Shown: positions 43,778 to 52,445 of the stretch, piece by piece
How positions within the stretch are numbered: the stretch's first letter is position 1
How the letters are laid out: the number at the start of each line of letters is the position of its first letter
Notes under the pieces: generated by a model
Told to the model about the DNA's origin: nothing
What the model saw: the letters and a program-made list of their open reading frames with translations, nothing else
Database searches by the model: none
Program-made: the position numbers and the translations under genes
From: Levilactobacillus namurensis DSM 19117
GTDB taxonomy: Bacteria; Bacillota; Bacilli; Lactobacillales; Lactobacillaceae
Length of the DNA: 64,000 nt
Reading direction: 5' to 3'
Assembly (NCBI RefSeq): GCF_001434785.1
Contig: NZ_AZDT01000063.1
Location: 30,944-94,943, forward strand

Positions 43778-45349
43778 TTGAAGCTGACAATTTTATCGAC
43801 AAGTGACACACACGGGTACGTCTACCCCACAAACTATGTGAAGAAGGGGACCCAACAAGGCTTTGGCCTGGCCCGGGCGGCGACCGTCATCGCCCAGGAA
43901 CAGGCTGCCGCGGAGGGTCCCGTGGTGACCATTGAGAACGGGGACTTCCTGGAAGGGTCACCGCTGGCTTACTACGTCGCCCGGGTCCAAGACCACCGCG
44001 ACCCCCAAGCCCTGATGAACATTTATAACCAGATTCATTACGACTGCGGGATCCTGGGCAACCACGAGTTCAACTACGGCCAAGACTACCTACAAGCGGC
44101 GATTCGGGAATCCGACCGCCAGATTTTATGTGCCAACATTTTAGACCATACCGGTCAACCCGAGTATGGCAAGCCCTACACCATTCTAGAAAAGGACGGC
44201 TTAAAGATCGGCGTCCTGGGTCTGACCACCCAAGCCGTCTATAAATGGGAGAAAGCCACCAACATCGACGGTCTCCAATTCGAATCGGCCTACATCGCCG
44301 CGAAGAAATACGTGCCCATCTTACGGGAACAGGCGGACGTGGTGATTGTCTGCTACCACGGCGGCTTTGAACGCGACTTGGCCACTGGCGAACCTAACGA
44401 CATCCATGTCGGGGAAAACGAAGCCTACCACATGTTACAGGCGATTCCCGGCATCGATGCCTTAGTCACCGGCCACCAACACCGCCAAATCGCCACCAGC
44501 CTCTTCGACACCCCGACGACCCAACCCGGGTTCCGGGGCCAGGCCATCGGCAAAATCACCTTAGACCTCGACCGGGACGCTGACGGGAAGGTCACCGTGA
44601 CCAACTACGATACCGCCCTGGTTTCTGCGGCCGAAGCGCCCCTTGATCCGCAGGTCTTAACGGCCGCTAAGGGGCTCAATGATCAAGTCGCCCATTGGTT
44701 AGACCAACCATTAGGTCACATCACGGGCGACATGACTTTCGACGACCCCGTTCAGGCACGCCTCAAGGAGACCCCGTATATTGAGTTCATCCAACGGGTC
44801 CAGATGGCGACCATGGGCGCCGATATCTCGGCTACCGCCCTCTTCAGTAATGAGGCCCGCGGGTTCGAGAACCCCATCACCATGCGCAACATCATGACCA
44901 ACTACGTCTACCCTAACGGCTTGTCCCTACTGAACATCACGGGGGCCGACTTACGGGCCGCCCTCGAGGTCAGTGCGCGCTACTTCACCATTATCGATGG
45001 TGAGATTGCGGTCAACCCGGCCTTTATCCATCCTAAACACCGGCAGTACAACTACGACATGTACGAAGGTATCGACTACCGGTTGAACATCGCCCAACCT
45101 ATGGGTCACCGGGTCGAAGCCCTGACCTACCACGGCCAACCCGTGACGGACGACCAACCTTTGCGCATCGTCTTGAACCAGTACCGGGCCGTGGGGGGCG
45201 GTCACTACAGCATGTTCGGCGCCAACAAGATTGTCGCGGAGAGCCAAAGTGCGATGAGCGAATTGATTGCCGACTACCTGCAGGCCCACCCCGTCGTCGA
45301 TGCCACGACCAACCAAAACTTCCAAATCGTCAACGAACCGCGCAACTAG
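43778..45349 (+). CDS. bifunctional metallophosphatase/5'-nucleotidase
   Basis: 523-residue UshA/YunD-type enzyme. The metallophosphatase domain (about 1-290) carries STSDTHGYV, ENGDFLEGSP, GILGNHEFNYG and VTGHQHRQ metal-site motifs. The C-terminal nucleotidase domain contains NYVYPNGLSLLNITGADLR and NQYRAVGGGHYSMFG. There is no signal peptide, suggesting a cytoplasmic nucleotide phosphatase as in Bacillus YunD. Start is TTG with GGAGGGTGA upstream. Confidence 0.9.
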   Translation: MKLTILSTSDTHGYVYPTNYVKKGTQQGFGLARAATVIAQEQAAAEGPVVTIENGDFLEGSPLAYYVARVQDHRDPQALMNIYNQIHYDCGILGNHEFNYGQDYLQAAIRESDRQILCANILDHTGQPEYGKPYTILEKDGLKIGVLGLTTQAVYKWEKATNIDGLQFESAYIAAKKYVPILREQADVVIVCYHGGFERDLATGEPNDIHVGENEAYHMLQAIPGIDALVTGHQHRQIATSLFDTPTTQPGFRGQAIGKITLDLDRDADGKVTVTNYDTALVSAAEAPLDPQVLTAAKGLNDQVAHWLDQPLGHITGDMTFDDPVQARLKETPYIEFIQRVQMATMGADISATALFSNEARGFENPITMRNIMTNYVYPNGLSLLNITGADLRAALEVSARYFTIIDGEIAVNPAFIHPKHRQYNYDMYEGIDYRLNIAQPMGHRVEALTYHGQPVTDDQPLRIVLNQYRAVGGGHYSMFGANKIVAESQSAMSELIADYLQAHPVVDATTNQNFQIVNEPRN

Positions 45350-45368
45350 CGGCGAGACCGAACCAGCT

Positions 45369-45434
45369 AAAAAGGCCGTGTGCCCTGGAGATTAACCTTG
45401 TCGTTAATCCCTAGAGCACACGGCCTTTTGTTTT
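45369..45434 (+). terminator. terminator of the 5'-nucleotidase gene
   Basis: AAAAGGCCGTGTGC and GCACACGGCCTTTT arms enclosing a second stem, followed by GTTTT. Confidence 0.85.
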
Positions 45435-46235
45435 CATCCGTCTCATCAAATACGATAGTATTCAATCATGGGCATGACACTAACCACATAAGGTACATAT
45501 GAGTTCCACAGGTGAATTATAAAATCAAATCCTGAATTATCAAATAAAATGAAGTCCCCATAACCTATTCTCATCAATTGGTATCTTAGTAGAAATCTGG
45601 TGAGACTTCAACGGCCAATCGATAATCTAATACTTTACATGTCCATTATCTCTATCTCGGGCGGGTTGGGGAACCAACCAAAGTAAAACCTCTCATGGAT
45701 TAAACCCACGGATCAATTGATTTTGGCACTCGTTGTTTACCCACTCCCAAGTACCGGTAGACGAAGTAAACGTCTGTTCTAGAAACTTGCGAAAGTCCTG
45801 AGAATTCCGAAACGTTATCGAAAATCACTCTCTTAAAGTACTCCAGACCATAGTTGTTAGTGCCGCCTTGAAGTACTTTACAACAGGTGCCCACATAGTA
45901 GTCAGTTACCAGTACAATGTAATCTCGTAACAACTAGAACGCTCTGTTAACATCATAATTACGGGCTCGCTAACGCCCCCCGTTCTCCCTTAACCAAATC
46001 GCCCTCCCAATGACCAATTTCTGTACAATCATTAGTTACTTGCAGATATGCTTCAATGGATTAATCCAGCACGTGTTTCTTCATCCGTACATATCGTTTT
46101 CCCGGTCATTTAACACGCTGACGAAACTTCATTGATAGATAAAATCAAGAACTCCCACATCAAATGTAACAACAATAGACAGTAAGGGCGACAGATAAGG
46201 TAAAGCTGTATAGCAGCTTTGACCCAATGAACTAA
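45435..46235. other. AT-rich region with decayed coding remnants
   Basis: No intact gene. A 77-codon minus frame (45700-45933) contains LSQVSRTDVYFVYRYLGVGKQ, faintly like the C-terminal helix-turn-helix of serine recombinases, without other domain parts. The rest shows nothing I can support. Confidence 0.35.
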
Positions 46236-46239
46236 GGAA

Positions 46240-46470
46240 CCGATACTCAGGTAAGCTTCTTGAACCTTTTAATTATGGACAATCTGAATAACCTTATTAA
46301 GTTGAATCTCGCGACTGATAGTTGTTACACTATGACCCAGCAACGAGAAATTTCTCAGTAGAATTTTCATTTAACCACTTTTTGATTAAATGGCATTCAG
46401 CATATTGAAGCTGTTGGTAATGACGATGCGTGATATTCTGGCTATGGATTCCTATTCTTAATTCGTGGAT
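46240..46470 (-). pseudogene. remnant of an IS30-family transposase N-terminus
   Basis: On the minus strand one frame reads HYQQLQYAECHLIKKWLNEN, and after a frameshift another reads LLGHSVTTISREIQLNK. The STISREI-type helix-turn-helix end is characteristic of IS30 transposases. Stops and a shift make it non-functional. Confidence 0.55.
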
Positions 46471-46604
46471 GATTTAGGAATATTTTTCATAATCTTTTGG
46501 TTCAGTCCTTTATGTGTCGCACTTCAATTTTAAATCCGAGTCCGATAATTATTCACATAATTATATACTTGTCTTTCTGAAATCCCCACCACCATATATA
46601 ATAA

Positions 46605-46652
46605 TAGAGGCATAGGAGCCCCTGTCAGGTAACTTCTATGTCTCTAAAATAA
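46605..46652 (-). terminator. possible terminator of the two-gene secreted-protein operon
   Basis: AGAGACATAG and CTATGCCTCT arms (one wobble) followed on the minus strand by an AT-rich tract without a clean T-run, about 100 bp past the stop. Confidence 0.35.
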
Positions 46653-46749
46653 ATATTTCGATTGAACTGGGAATTTTATTCCAGACCTACGTCGTCCACA
46701 AAAAACATACAAAACCAGGCTAGTACGTTAGTACGGAGTCAAAACTCGT

Positions 46750-47148
46750 CTAGAGTTCTAAAATCATCGTATGGCTACTAATCCAGTACCCGATATTGGA
46801 AAAAGTCAACTTACTACGCTGCTTCATTAATTTTCCATTTTTTTCCTTGGCTTCTTTCCATTTAGCACTCCCCTTAAGCTTTGCTACTTTCTTTTTAGGA
46901 ACACTACTAAAACTGCGGCCATCATGTTTAGTCCCATCAACATTTTCTGCCCCAATTTGCTTGTTACCATGGTAAACATGCCCATGAAACTTCCCCTGAT
47001 GTGCATTCAACGGGCCGTCTATTCTAGCTCGCCAGCCAGAACCGAGATTAACATTGACGCTGTGTGCTGCACTGGCACTAACAGTCATAACTGTCAACAT
47101 TGTAATTAATACTGCAAATAAGGAAAAAATCTTAACAATCTTCTTCAC
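46750..47148 (-). CDS. small secreted basic protein, possible toxin or bacteriocin-like effector
   Basis: 132 residues. A signal peptide (MKKIVKIFSLFAVLITMLTV, cleavage near SASA-AH) precedes a mature part with His/Gly-rich segment HQGKFHGHVYHGNKQIGAEN, a DGTKHDGRSFSSVPKK turn and a lysine-rich tail. The start is GTG, 13 bp after an acidic cytosolic gene on the same strand. Not recognised as a known family. An effector/immunity pair is speculation from gene order and charge. Confidence 0.6.
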   Translation of the reverse strand: MKKIVKIFSLFAVLITMLTVMTVSASAAHSVNVNLGSGWRARIDGPLNAHQGKFHGHVYHGNKQIGAENVDGTKHDGRSFSSVPKKKVAKLKGSAKWKEAKEKNGKLMKQRSKLTFSNIGYWISSHTMILEL

Positions 47149-47161
47149 TAAAATACCCCAC

Positions 47162-47584
47162 TTATTTTTGAATTAAATTATTCATAGTTCGGGGCTCTTT
47201 CATGATTACCGATGATTTAAATATCAAATTAATTTTTTTGACCATATCTTCAAACCCAGAATCAGTTGGATAATCAAAGCTTAACTCATCTTCAATTCTT
47301 AAATAGTCAATAAATATATCAATACTAGGTTTAAAAGAAAAAAGGCCTTCAACAAAATTATTAATGAAAGCATCTTCCTCATCAGTCAAATCCCTGAAAG
47401 TTGCCGCCTGAACCTTAATATGATTGTCATTTGGCTCAAAATCTGTATCAAAAAACTTAAGCCCAAATGATTTGTCGGCCTTTGAGAATGTATCTGTAAT
47501 TAGTAAATACACAACATCTTCTAACCCTTTTGTAAAAATATAAAATTCATTCTGCTCCGTAATAAAGTATCGCGAAAATTTCAT
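47162..47584 (-). CDS. acidic cytosolic protein, partner of the secreted protein
   Basis: 140 residues rich in Asp/Glu/Phe (FFDTDFEPNDNH, DLTDEEDAFINNF), with no signal peptide. Start ATG at 47584 with GGGGTGG 9 nt upstream; the frame extends to 47659 without a start signal. Strongly AT-rich compared with core genes. Its product could neutralise or assist the secreted protein encoded 13 bp downstream; no family is recognised. Confidence 0.6.
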   Translation of the reverse strand: MKFSRYFITEQNEFYIFTKGLEDVVYLLITDTFSKADKSFGLKFFDTDFEPNDNHIKVQAATFRDLTDEEDAFINNFVEGLFSFKPSIDIFIDYLRIEDELSFDYPTDSGFEDMVKKINLIFKSSVIMKEPRTMNNLIQK

Positions 47585-47834
47585 GTTATTTTCCACCCCT
47601 GGATTTATATGATTAAAAACGACAAAGAGAATTGTATCATGTAAAGAAAGCATGCACAACTTTTTTAATAATAATTTTATTGTATTATGTATCTTTACGA
47701 TAAGAAAAATTTTAATTGTGGATTTTAAAATTAAACTAACTACTTTTACAAAATAAATACACTGAGCATAGAAAAGCTTGATATCATTGGAGGTCCCACA
47801 ACAAAACCATGAAAAAGTCTTTTATCTTGATTCA

Positions 47835-48010
47835 AGAACAGCTCACCCTGTCTCGACCAAAGGGGCACCATCTAGCCACAGTTGAATGTGAAAAAATTGT
47901 TAAAATACACCAATAGAGGTCTAATTGAACAAACGCTCGTCGGCTGGGCGCTTATCCCCAGACCATTAACAACGAACTAAAGATTGAGAGCACGAAAACA
48001 AGCCACAAAC
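47835..48010 (+). pseudogene. second remnant of an IS30-like transposase N-terminus
   Basis: The plus frame reads SRPKGHHLATVECEKIVKIH, two stops, then RRLGAYPQTINNELK. The PQTINNELK ending resembles the helix-turn-helix of IS30 transposases. Interrupted and short. Confidence 0.45.
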
Positions 48011-48143
48011 ATTGGTACTAAAATCCTGCGGCAGTAAAGATTATATTTTAGAGGCTATCGGGTACTACCAAGTAATCTCGCGAGGCTACTGTACTAGTCC
48101 CTGTCAAGTTGACAGACGAAATAATATAATTTTGGAGTGGCGC

Positions 48144-49040
48144 TTAAGCGGCTTCACGGCGATATTCATTCGCCGTGAAGCCGTTTCTTTGTGTCGTTCG
48201 ATCGATGTAGTTGAAGTAATAAACGCCAGCTTCAATCAAGCCAATAAGTTCCTGCTTGGTCTTCGGCATCGGATGGCTAGCTAGCCAGTTCAACTTGAAC
48301 TCGTTCCACCACCGTTCGATAGGCGCATTGTCGTAGGGTGTGCCTGGTCGAGACATACTTCTGATCACTTGGTGGTCGGTCATAAAACCATTGAACGCCT
48401 TGGACGTGAAGGCTGATCCACGGTCAGTATGCACTAACGGATGGACGTCACCGGCATTTTGGAAGGCCTGATCAAAGGTCTCAATCATGGCTTCACTGGT
48501 CTCCGTAGGGCTTAGATGATAAGCCAAAAGGTATCGACCGTGTAAATCGAGGACTCCGCACAAGCGAACTTTATGCTCACCATTGGCCCCGTAACGAACC
48601 TCAGTAGAGTCGGACAACCAGACCTGATTGGGCTTCGTGGATTGGTCAAATTGCTGGTTCAAGATGCTGTCACGGACTTCCTGCTCTTCCTGCTTTACCC
48701 GGTGATGCTTCTTGATTCGGCTTTGACACTTGAAGTGAAGAACCGTCATCAAGCGTTTAACCCGCTTAAGTGAAACGTAGAAGTCAATCGACTCGTCATG
48801 CTCAAGATAGAGCTTCATTTTCCCAGCTCCGATGCATTGACGATGTTGCTTAAAGAGTTTAGTCATCTTGCCCTTAAGTAGCTCTTCTTGTTGGGCCCAG
48901 GGGGTCGGTTCACGTTGGAGCCATTGATGGTAAGCTTGCCGTGAAAGGCCTAGTTTACGAAGAATAATGGCTTGGGCACCATGGCTATTGGCGCCGATTT
49001 CTTGGATGTTTTGATACGCTAGTTTGTGTTGTGCAGTCAC
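48144..49040 (-). CDS. IS3-family transposase OrfB (DDE integrase domain)
   Basis: 298 residues. The rve core carries the acidic triad in WLSDSTEVRY, LVHTDRGSAFTS and NAPIERWWNEFK, preceded by an HTH_21 segment. It begins at a GTG overlapping the orfA stop by 4 bp in the -1 frame. It is normally made as an OrfAB fusion by -1 slippage, and is intact in itself. Confidence 0.9.
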   Translation of the reverse strand: MTAQHKLAYQNIQEIGANSHGAQAIILRKLGLSRQAYHQWLQREPTPWAQQEELLKGKMTKLFKQHRQCIGAGKMKLYLEHDESIDFYVSLKRVKRLMTVLHFKCQSRIKKHHRVKQEEQEVRDSILNQQFDQSTKPNQVWLSDSTEVRYGANGEHKVRLCGVLDLHGRYLLAYHLSPTETSEAMIETFDQAFQNAGDVHPLVHTDRGSAFTSKAFNGFMTDHQVIRSMSRPGTPYDNAPIERWWNEFKLNWLASHPMPKTKQELIGLIEAGVYYFNYIDRTTQRNGFTANEYRREAA

Positions 49041-49720
49041 TCCCTGTTCCGGATTTCTCGGACTTTTTTTAAGAAGATATCGTAGATTTCCTGTTCTCTG
49101 AGCTGAGTCTTGAGTTGCCGATTTTCAAGTTTAAGCCGTTTGACTTCGGTCATCTCTTCGCGGGACTTCGTCCGCCCACGACGGTCTTTAAGTGCTGGGT
49201 AACCACCGCTCTTGGCTTTCAAGACCCAAGAACGAACTTGCTGATAAGAGACGTTGAAGTGTTCAGCTGCTTGACTATAAGTGTGACCACTCGCTGTCAC
49301 GTATTCGCCGATTTCGATACGTTCCTCAAAGGTTGTTTTCCGACTCATAATGCGGACCTGCTTTCTAGACGGAGTTGCCGTCAATGAATGATTGGCCCCA
49401 TTATACTGGAATTTCTTGATCCAGTCTCGAAGTTGCGATTTACTTCTTAGACCAAATCTAATTCGAATATCATCCAAACTACCTTCCTGGTTCAGATAGG
49501 CCGTCACAGCTTGTTGCTTGAGTTTAGAACTATATTTTGTCCAGCATTTTCGCTCTCACAATCCCTCTAAGCCGTCCTGTGCGTAAAACTTCTGCCAGCG
49601 TCTAAAGGCTTTGGGGCCGACGTTGTGCAGCTTAAGATACACAGCTTTAGTTAGGTCGGTCTCTGATAGCCCCTTGATAATTTCTAGCTTTTCTTCGGCC
49701 GTGAATTTGCTGCTAGGCAT
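49037..49720 (-). pseudogene. IS3-family transposase OrfA with an internal TGA
   Basis: From ATG at 49720 the frame reads MPSSKFTAEEKLEIIKGL to FYAQDGLEGL, hits TGA (49556-49558), and continues in the same frame ERKCWTKYSSKLKQQAVTAY to the end. Two IS150-type HTH regions and a C-terminal leucine-zipper stretch are present. A single nonsense codon separates the first HTH from the rest. Confidence 0.8.
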
Positions 49721-49794
49721 AGTAAAATCCCCTTAGAGTTGATAGATGAAATTATAGTTTTTCATCTGTCAACCCTAAGGGGGACTATAGCAAG

Positions 49795-51402
49795 CTAGGA
49801 AGCATTGGCTGCTTTCTTCTTTTTCTTCTTCTTTTTCTTTTTTTCATCGCCCACGTACTCGACGGCCGTGAGCTTGCGAATCGTGGTGATCCGAATCTTC
49901 CCAGGATACGTCAGCTGCTTTTCAACCTGTTGGGCCACTTCCTGAGTCAAGGTCGCCGCCGCCTGGTCGTCCAAGGTCTGCGGGTTGACCATGATCCGGA
50001 GTTCCCGACCAGCTTGGATGGCGTAGCTTTCCGTGACCCCTGGCCGGTCGTTGGCAATCTTTTCCAGCGACCGCAGGCGGTTGATGTAGTCTTCGACGGA
50101 CTCGCTCCGGGCACCTTGACGTGCTCCAGAAATACCGTCGGCCGCCGCAACTAAGACCGCGATCGGTGAACTCTTCTCAACGTCGCCGTGATGGGCCGCA
50201 ATCGCGTTGATCACGATGGGGTCTTCTCCGTATTTCTCAGCGAATTCCACCCCAATCTCCACGTGAGTCCCTTCCACTTCATGGTCGATTGACTTCCCTA
50301 AATCGTGCAACAGGCCGGCCCGGCGCGCTAACCGTGAATTATACCCCAAGCGAGCCGCCATGGCGCCGGCTAACTGGGACACTTCAATCGAGTGTTGTAG
50401 GACGTTCTGCCCGTAACTGGTCCGGTACTTCAACCGGCCAATCAGCTTCATCAAGTCCGGGTGCATCCAGCCCACGTGCAGGCGACTGACCGCCTGTTCG
50501 CCGACTTCCCAGAGACTGTGATTAACGTCGCGTAAGGCGTTCTCGACCTGCGTTTCAATCTGGTTGGCCGAAATACGGCGACTGGCGACCAAGTTGGTCA
50601 GCGCCGTCCGAGCAACTTCCCGACGAATCGGGTCGTGCGTACTGATGAACAACGTGGTGTTGTCATCGGGCACAAAAATCAGGTCCGTTCCGGTCAGGGT
50701 CTCCAACAGGCGAATATGCTGGCCGTCGCGCCCGATGATCTTACTGCGAATCTCACCGTTCGGGACGGTCACCGTGTGCTCCAGGTGTTCCTTAGGTAAG
50801 TCTTGCGGCCCACTCTCCGTAGCGGCCAGGACCACATCCTTGGCCCACCGTTCGGCGTTGGCTTCCGCATCGTCGTTGAGCGCCTTGATCTCAATATCCC
50901 GATCACGCTTCAACGCCAACTCGCCGCGATGCAAGATCTCTTGTTGGGCCTCTTCGGGGGACATCCCCGCCTGGGTCGCCAACGTGGTCAGCCGCTTTTC
51001 GCGTAAGGCGTCCGCCTGGTCGTGTAAGGCATGGATGTCTTGACGCTTCTGGTGGTTGGCTTGGCTGCGTTGGTCTAACATCTGAGTCTGATCATCCAAC
51101 CGAACGGCCATCTGGTTCAATAGCTGCTCGCGTTGGTGCCGGCGTTGTTCACGCACGGCAATGTCACTTTTTTGTTCGGTCAGTTCATCTTTGACGGACT
51201 GCTGATACGCTAAGGTCTCGCGCCGACTCTGGGCTTTGAGGTCGGCCACCCGCTGCTTGGTTTTCGCGGTGGCTTCTTCGATGAGGGTTCGGGCCTGGGC
51301 CTGAACGGCTTTTAACGCCTCTAAGTGTCGGTGACGCCGGACGAGGTACCCTAGAATCAGTCCGATGACAAGCAGACCGATAATCAATCCGGTTTCTAAC
51401 AA
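49795..51402 (-). CDS. rny: ribonuclease Y with a lysine-rich C-terminal tail
   Basis: 535-residue membrane-anchored endoribonuclease starting mRNA decay. An N-terminal helix (LIIGLLVIGLILGYLV) and a long coiled coil (about 25-200) are followed by a KH domain (PNGEIRSKIIGRDGQHIRLLE) and an HD domain (RRAGLLHDLGKSIDHE, AAHHGD). The end is DE, then ten lysines and AANAS, unlike the usual AVEY-type ending. Start TTG with GGAG 8 nt upstream. An IS3 element abuts its stop. It could be a second RNase Y besides the one usually near recA. Confidence 0.9.
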   Translation of the reverse strand: MLETGLIIGLLVIGLILGYLVRRHRHLEALKAVQAQARTLIEEATAKTKQRVADLKAQSRRETLAYQQSVKDELTEQKSDIAVREQRRHQREQLLNQMAVRLDDQTQMLDQRSQANHQKRQDIHALHDQADALREKRLTTLATQAGMSPEEAQQEILHRGELALKRDRDIEIKALNDDAEANAERWAKDVVLAATESGPQDLPKEHLEHTVTVPNGEIRSKIIGRDGQHIRLLETLTGTDLIFVPDDNTTLFISTHDPIRREVARTALTNLVASRRISANQIETQVENALRDVNHSLWEVGEQAVSRLHVGWMHPDLMKLIGRLKYRTSYGQNVLQHSIEVSQLAGAMAARLGYNSRLARRAGLLHDLGKSIDHEVEGTHVEIGVEFAEKYGEDPIVINAIAAHHGDVEKSSPIAVLVAAADGISGARQGARSESVEDYINRLRSLEKIANDRPGVTESYAIQAGRELRIMVNPQTLDDQAAATLTQEVAQQVEKQLTYPGKIRITTIRKLTAVEYVGDEKKKKKKKKKKAANAS

Positions 51403-51499
51403 AATAATTACTCCTTAATTGGCCGCGGGAGGCTTCCCGCTGGTTGGTCAGGTTCTCGTTAATTATACGCCATTTTGACGCACAACCCAACTGTTCAAA

Positions 51500-52060
51500 C
51501 GGCGAGAGTCCCCAACTGAATCACCGCACTCCTCCCTGACTGAACGCAAAACGGCTGGCGGTCACTGATTGAACGGGCCGCTACGTCAGCGCCCGGCCCA
51601 ACCAATTCCCGTCAGCCGTGAAATTTGTTAAATTTTCAATTGGAAACTTAAGACGCCTAGGGCAATTCCCTTCACCAGACTGGGCCCGTCTTAAAAGCAA
51701 TCACAATCATCATCCGTCTTACCGGACAGGCAAACAAGGCTCACAGGCATGTAAACCTAATGATAGTTGACCGCTTCGGAGGCGTAGGCTTCTTAGTCAT
51801 GAGTAATCTTCTCATTAGTTTGTAGGCAGTCCTAGCTGCCCAACAACTTCCCCAGTAGCTTTAGTCATTGTACCTTATCCGGTCAATCACGCCACTAATG
51901 ACGAGAACGCACTGGATTACCCGGACTCACCAACTACTGAGTGGCATCAGCCCTTGTCGCGGTTAGTCCCTGGCAGCCATTAAACCCTAACAACATTACC
52001 TAATTCACGCCAACCGTAAGCCGAAAAATGGATTAGACGTGATTTAAATAATTTTCGCTA
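51500..52060. other. non-coding stretch with decayed element-A/B fragments
   Basis: It contains CAGCCGTGAAATTTG (about 51610), CTTACCGGACAGG (about 51718) and a CACGCCAAccGTAAGCCGA block (52004-52022) repeated at 52268-52286. These match the edges of elements A/B without an intact fold. No gene seen. Confidence 0.45.
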
Positions 52061-52067
52061 CCGTCTA

Positions 52068-52223
52068 GGCTCCAACAGCCGATAGGGCCCAGCCGGTGAA
52101 ATTAGCGTTAGGCCAGTGGGTTTCTGGCCTTAGGCTAAGGCCGAGCTTTGAGATTCGCGGGTTTAGCGAAGCTCAAAGTCGTGCCCACTGGCGTCACGGC
52201 CCTGCCAATCGGCTGTTGGGGCC
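52068..52223 (+). repeat. structured intergenic element, subfamily B (copy B4)
   Basis: Outer arms CCAACAGCCGAT and ATCGGCTGTTGG are perfect; the interior is nearly identical to B3. Confidence 0.85.
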
Positions 52224-52280
52224 GTCTGGACCCGCGGATAGTCCCTAGTAGCCAGTAAGTCCCCACTTCACGCCAATTGT

Positions 52281-52435
52281 AAGCCGAGAGGGCGCCCAGA
52301 TAGGGCTCAGCCGTGAAATTTTCCTTGGTGAGCGTTTTTCAGCTCGCCTAGGAAAAGGCCCAGCTTCGAGACCGCTTTGTGGCTCGAAGTGGTGCCCACG
52401 ACGTTCCAGCCCTATCTGGGCGCCCGGTAAGGCGA
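52281..52435 (+). repeat. structured intergenic element, subfamily A (copy A6)
   Basis: Outer arms GGGCGCCCAGATAGGGCT and AGCCCTATCTGGGCGCCC are perfect complements and carry a paired change (GAT/ATC instead of GAC/GTC). It lies 10 bp past the hydrolase stop. Confidence 0.85.
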
Positions 52436-52445
52436 ATGCCACTCA

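Larger units (their letters stand above)
48090..49792 (-). mobile_element. IS3-family insertion sequence (IS150 group)
   Basis: About 1.7 kb with imperfect terminal inverted repeats: the left end TGTACTAGTCCC and the right end TGCTATAGTCCC (read inward), then shared GTTGACAGA, GAAA and TATAATTT. It encodes orfA and orfB with an A7G slippery site (49063-49070). The right end abuts the stop codon of rny. No clear target-site duplication is visible. OrfA has an internal stop, so this copy is probably inactive. Confidence 0.85.

Noticed and set aside
45700-45933. 77-codon minus-strand frame
   Set aside because: Only a faint recombinase-like end; no start signal. Kept as a remnant note rather than a gene.
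49800-49850. Frameshift artefact as the cause of the poly-lysine RNase Y tail
   Set aside because: The tail is encoded by mixed AAA and AAG codons, not one homopolymer, and the frame is continuous from the KH/HD domains.
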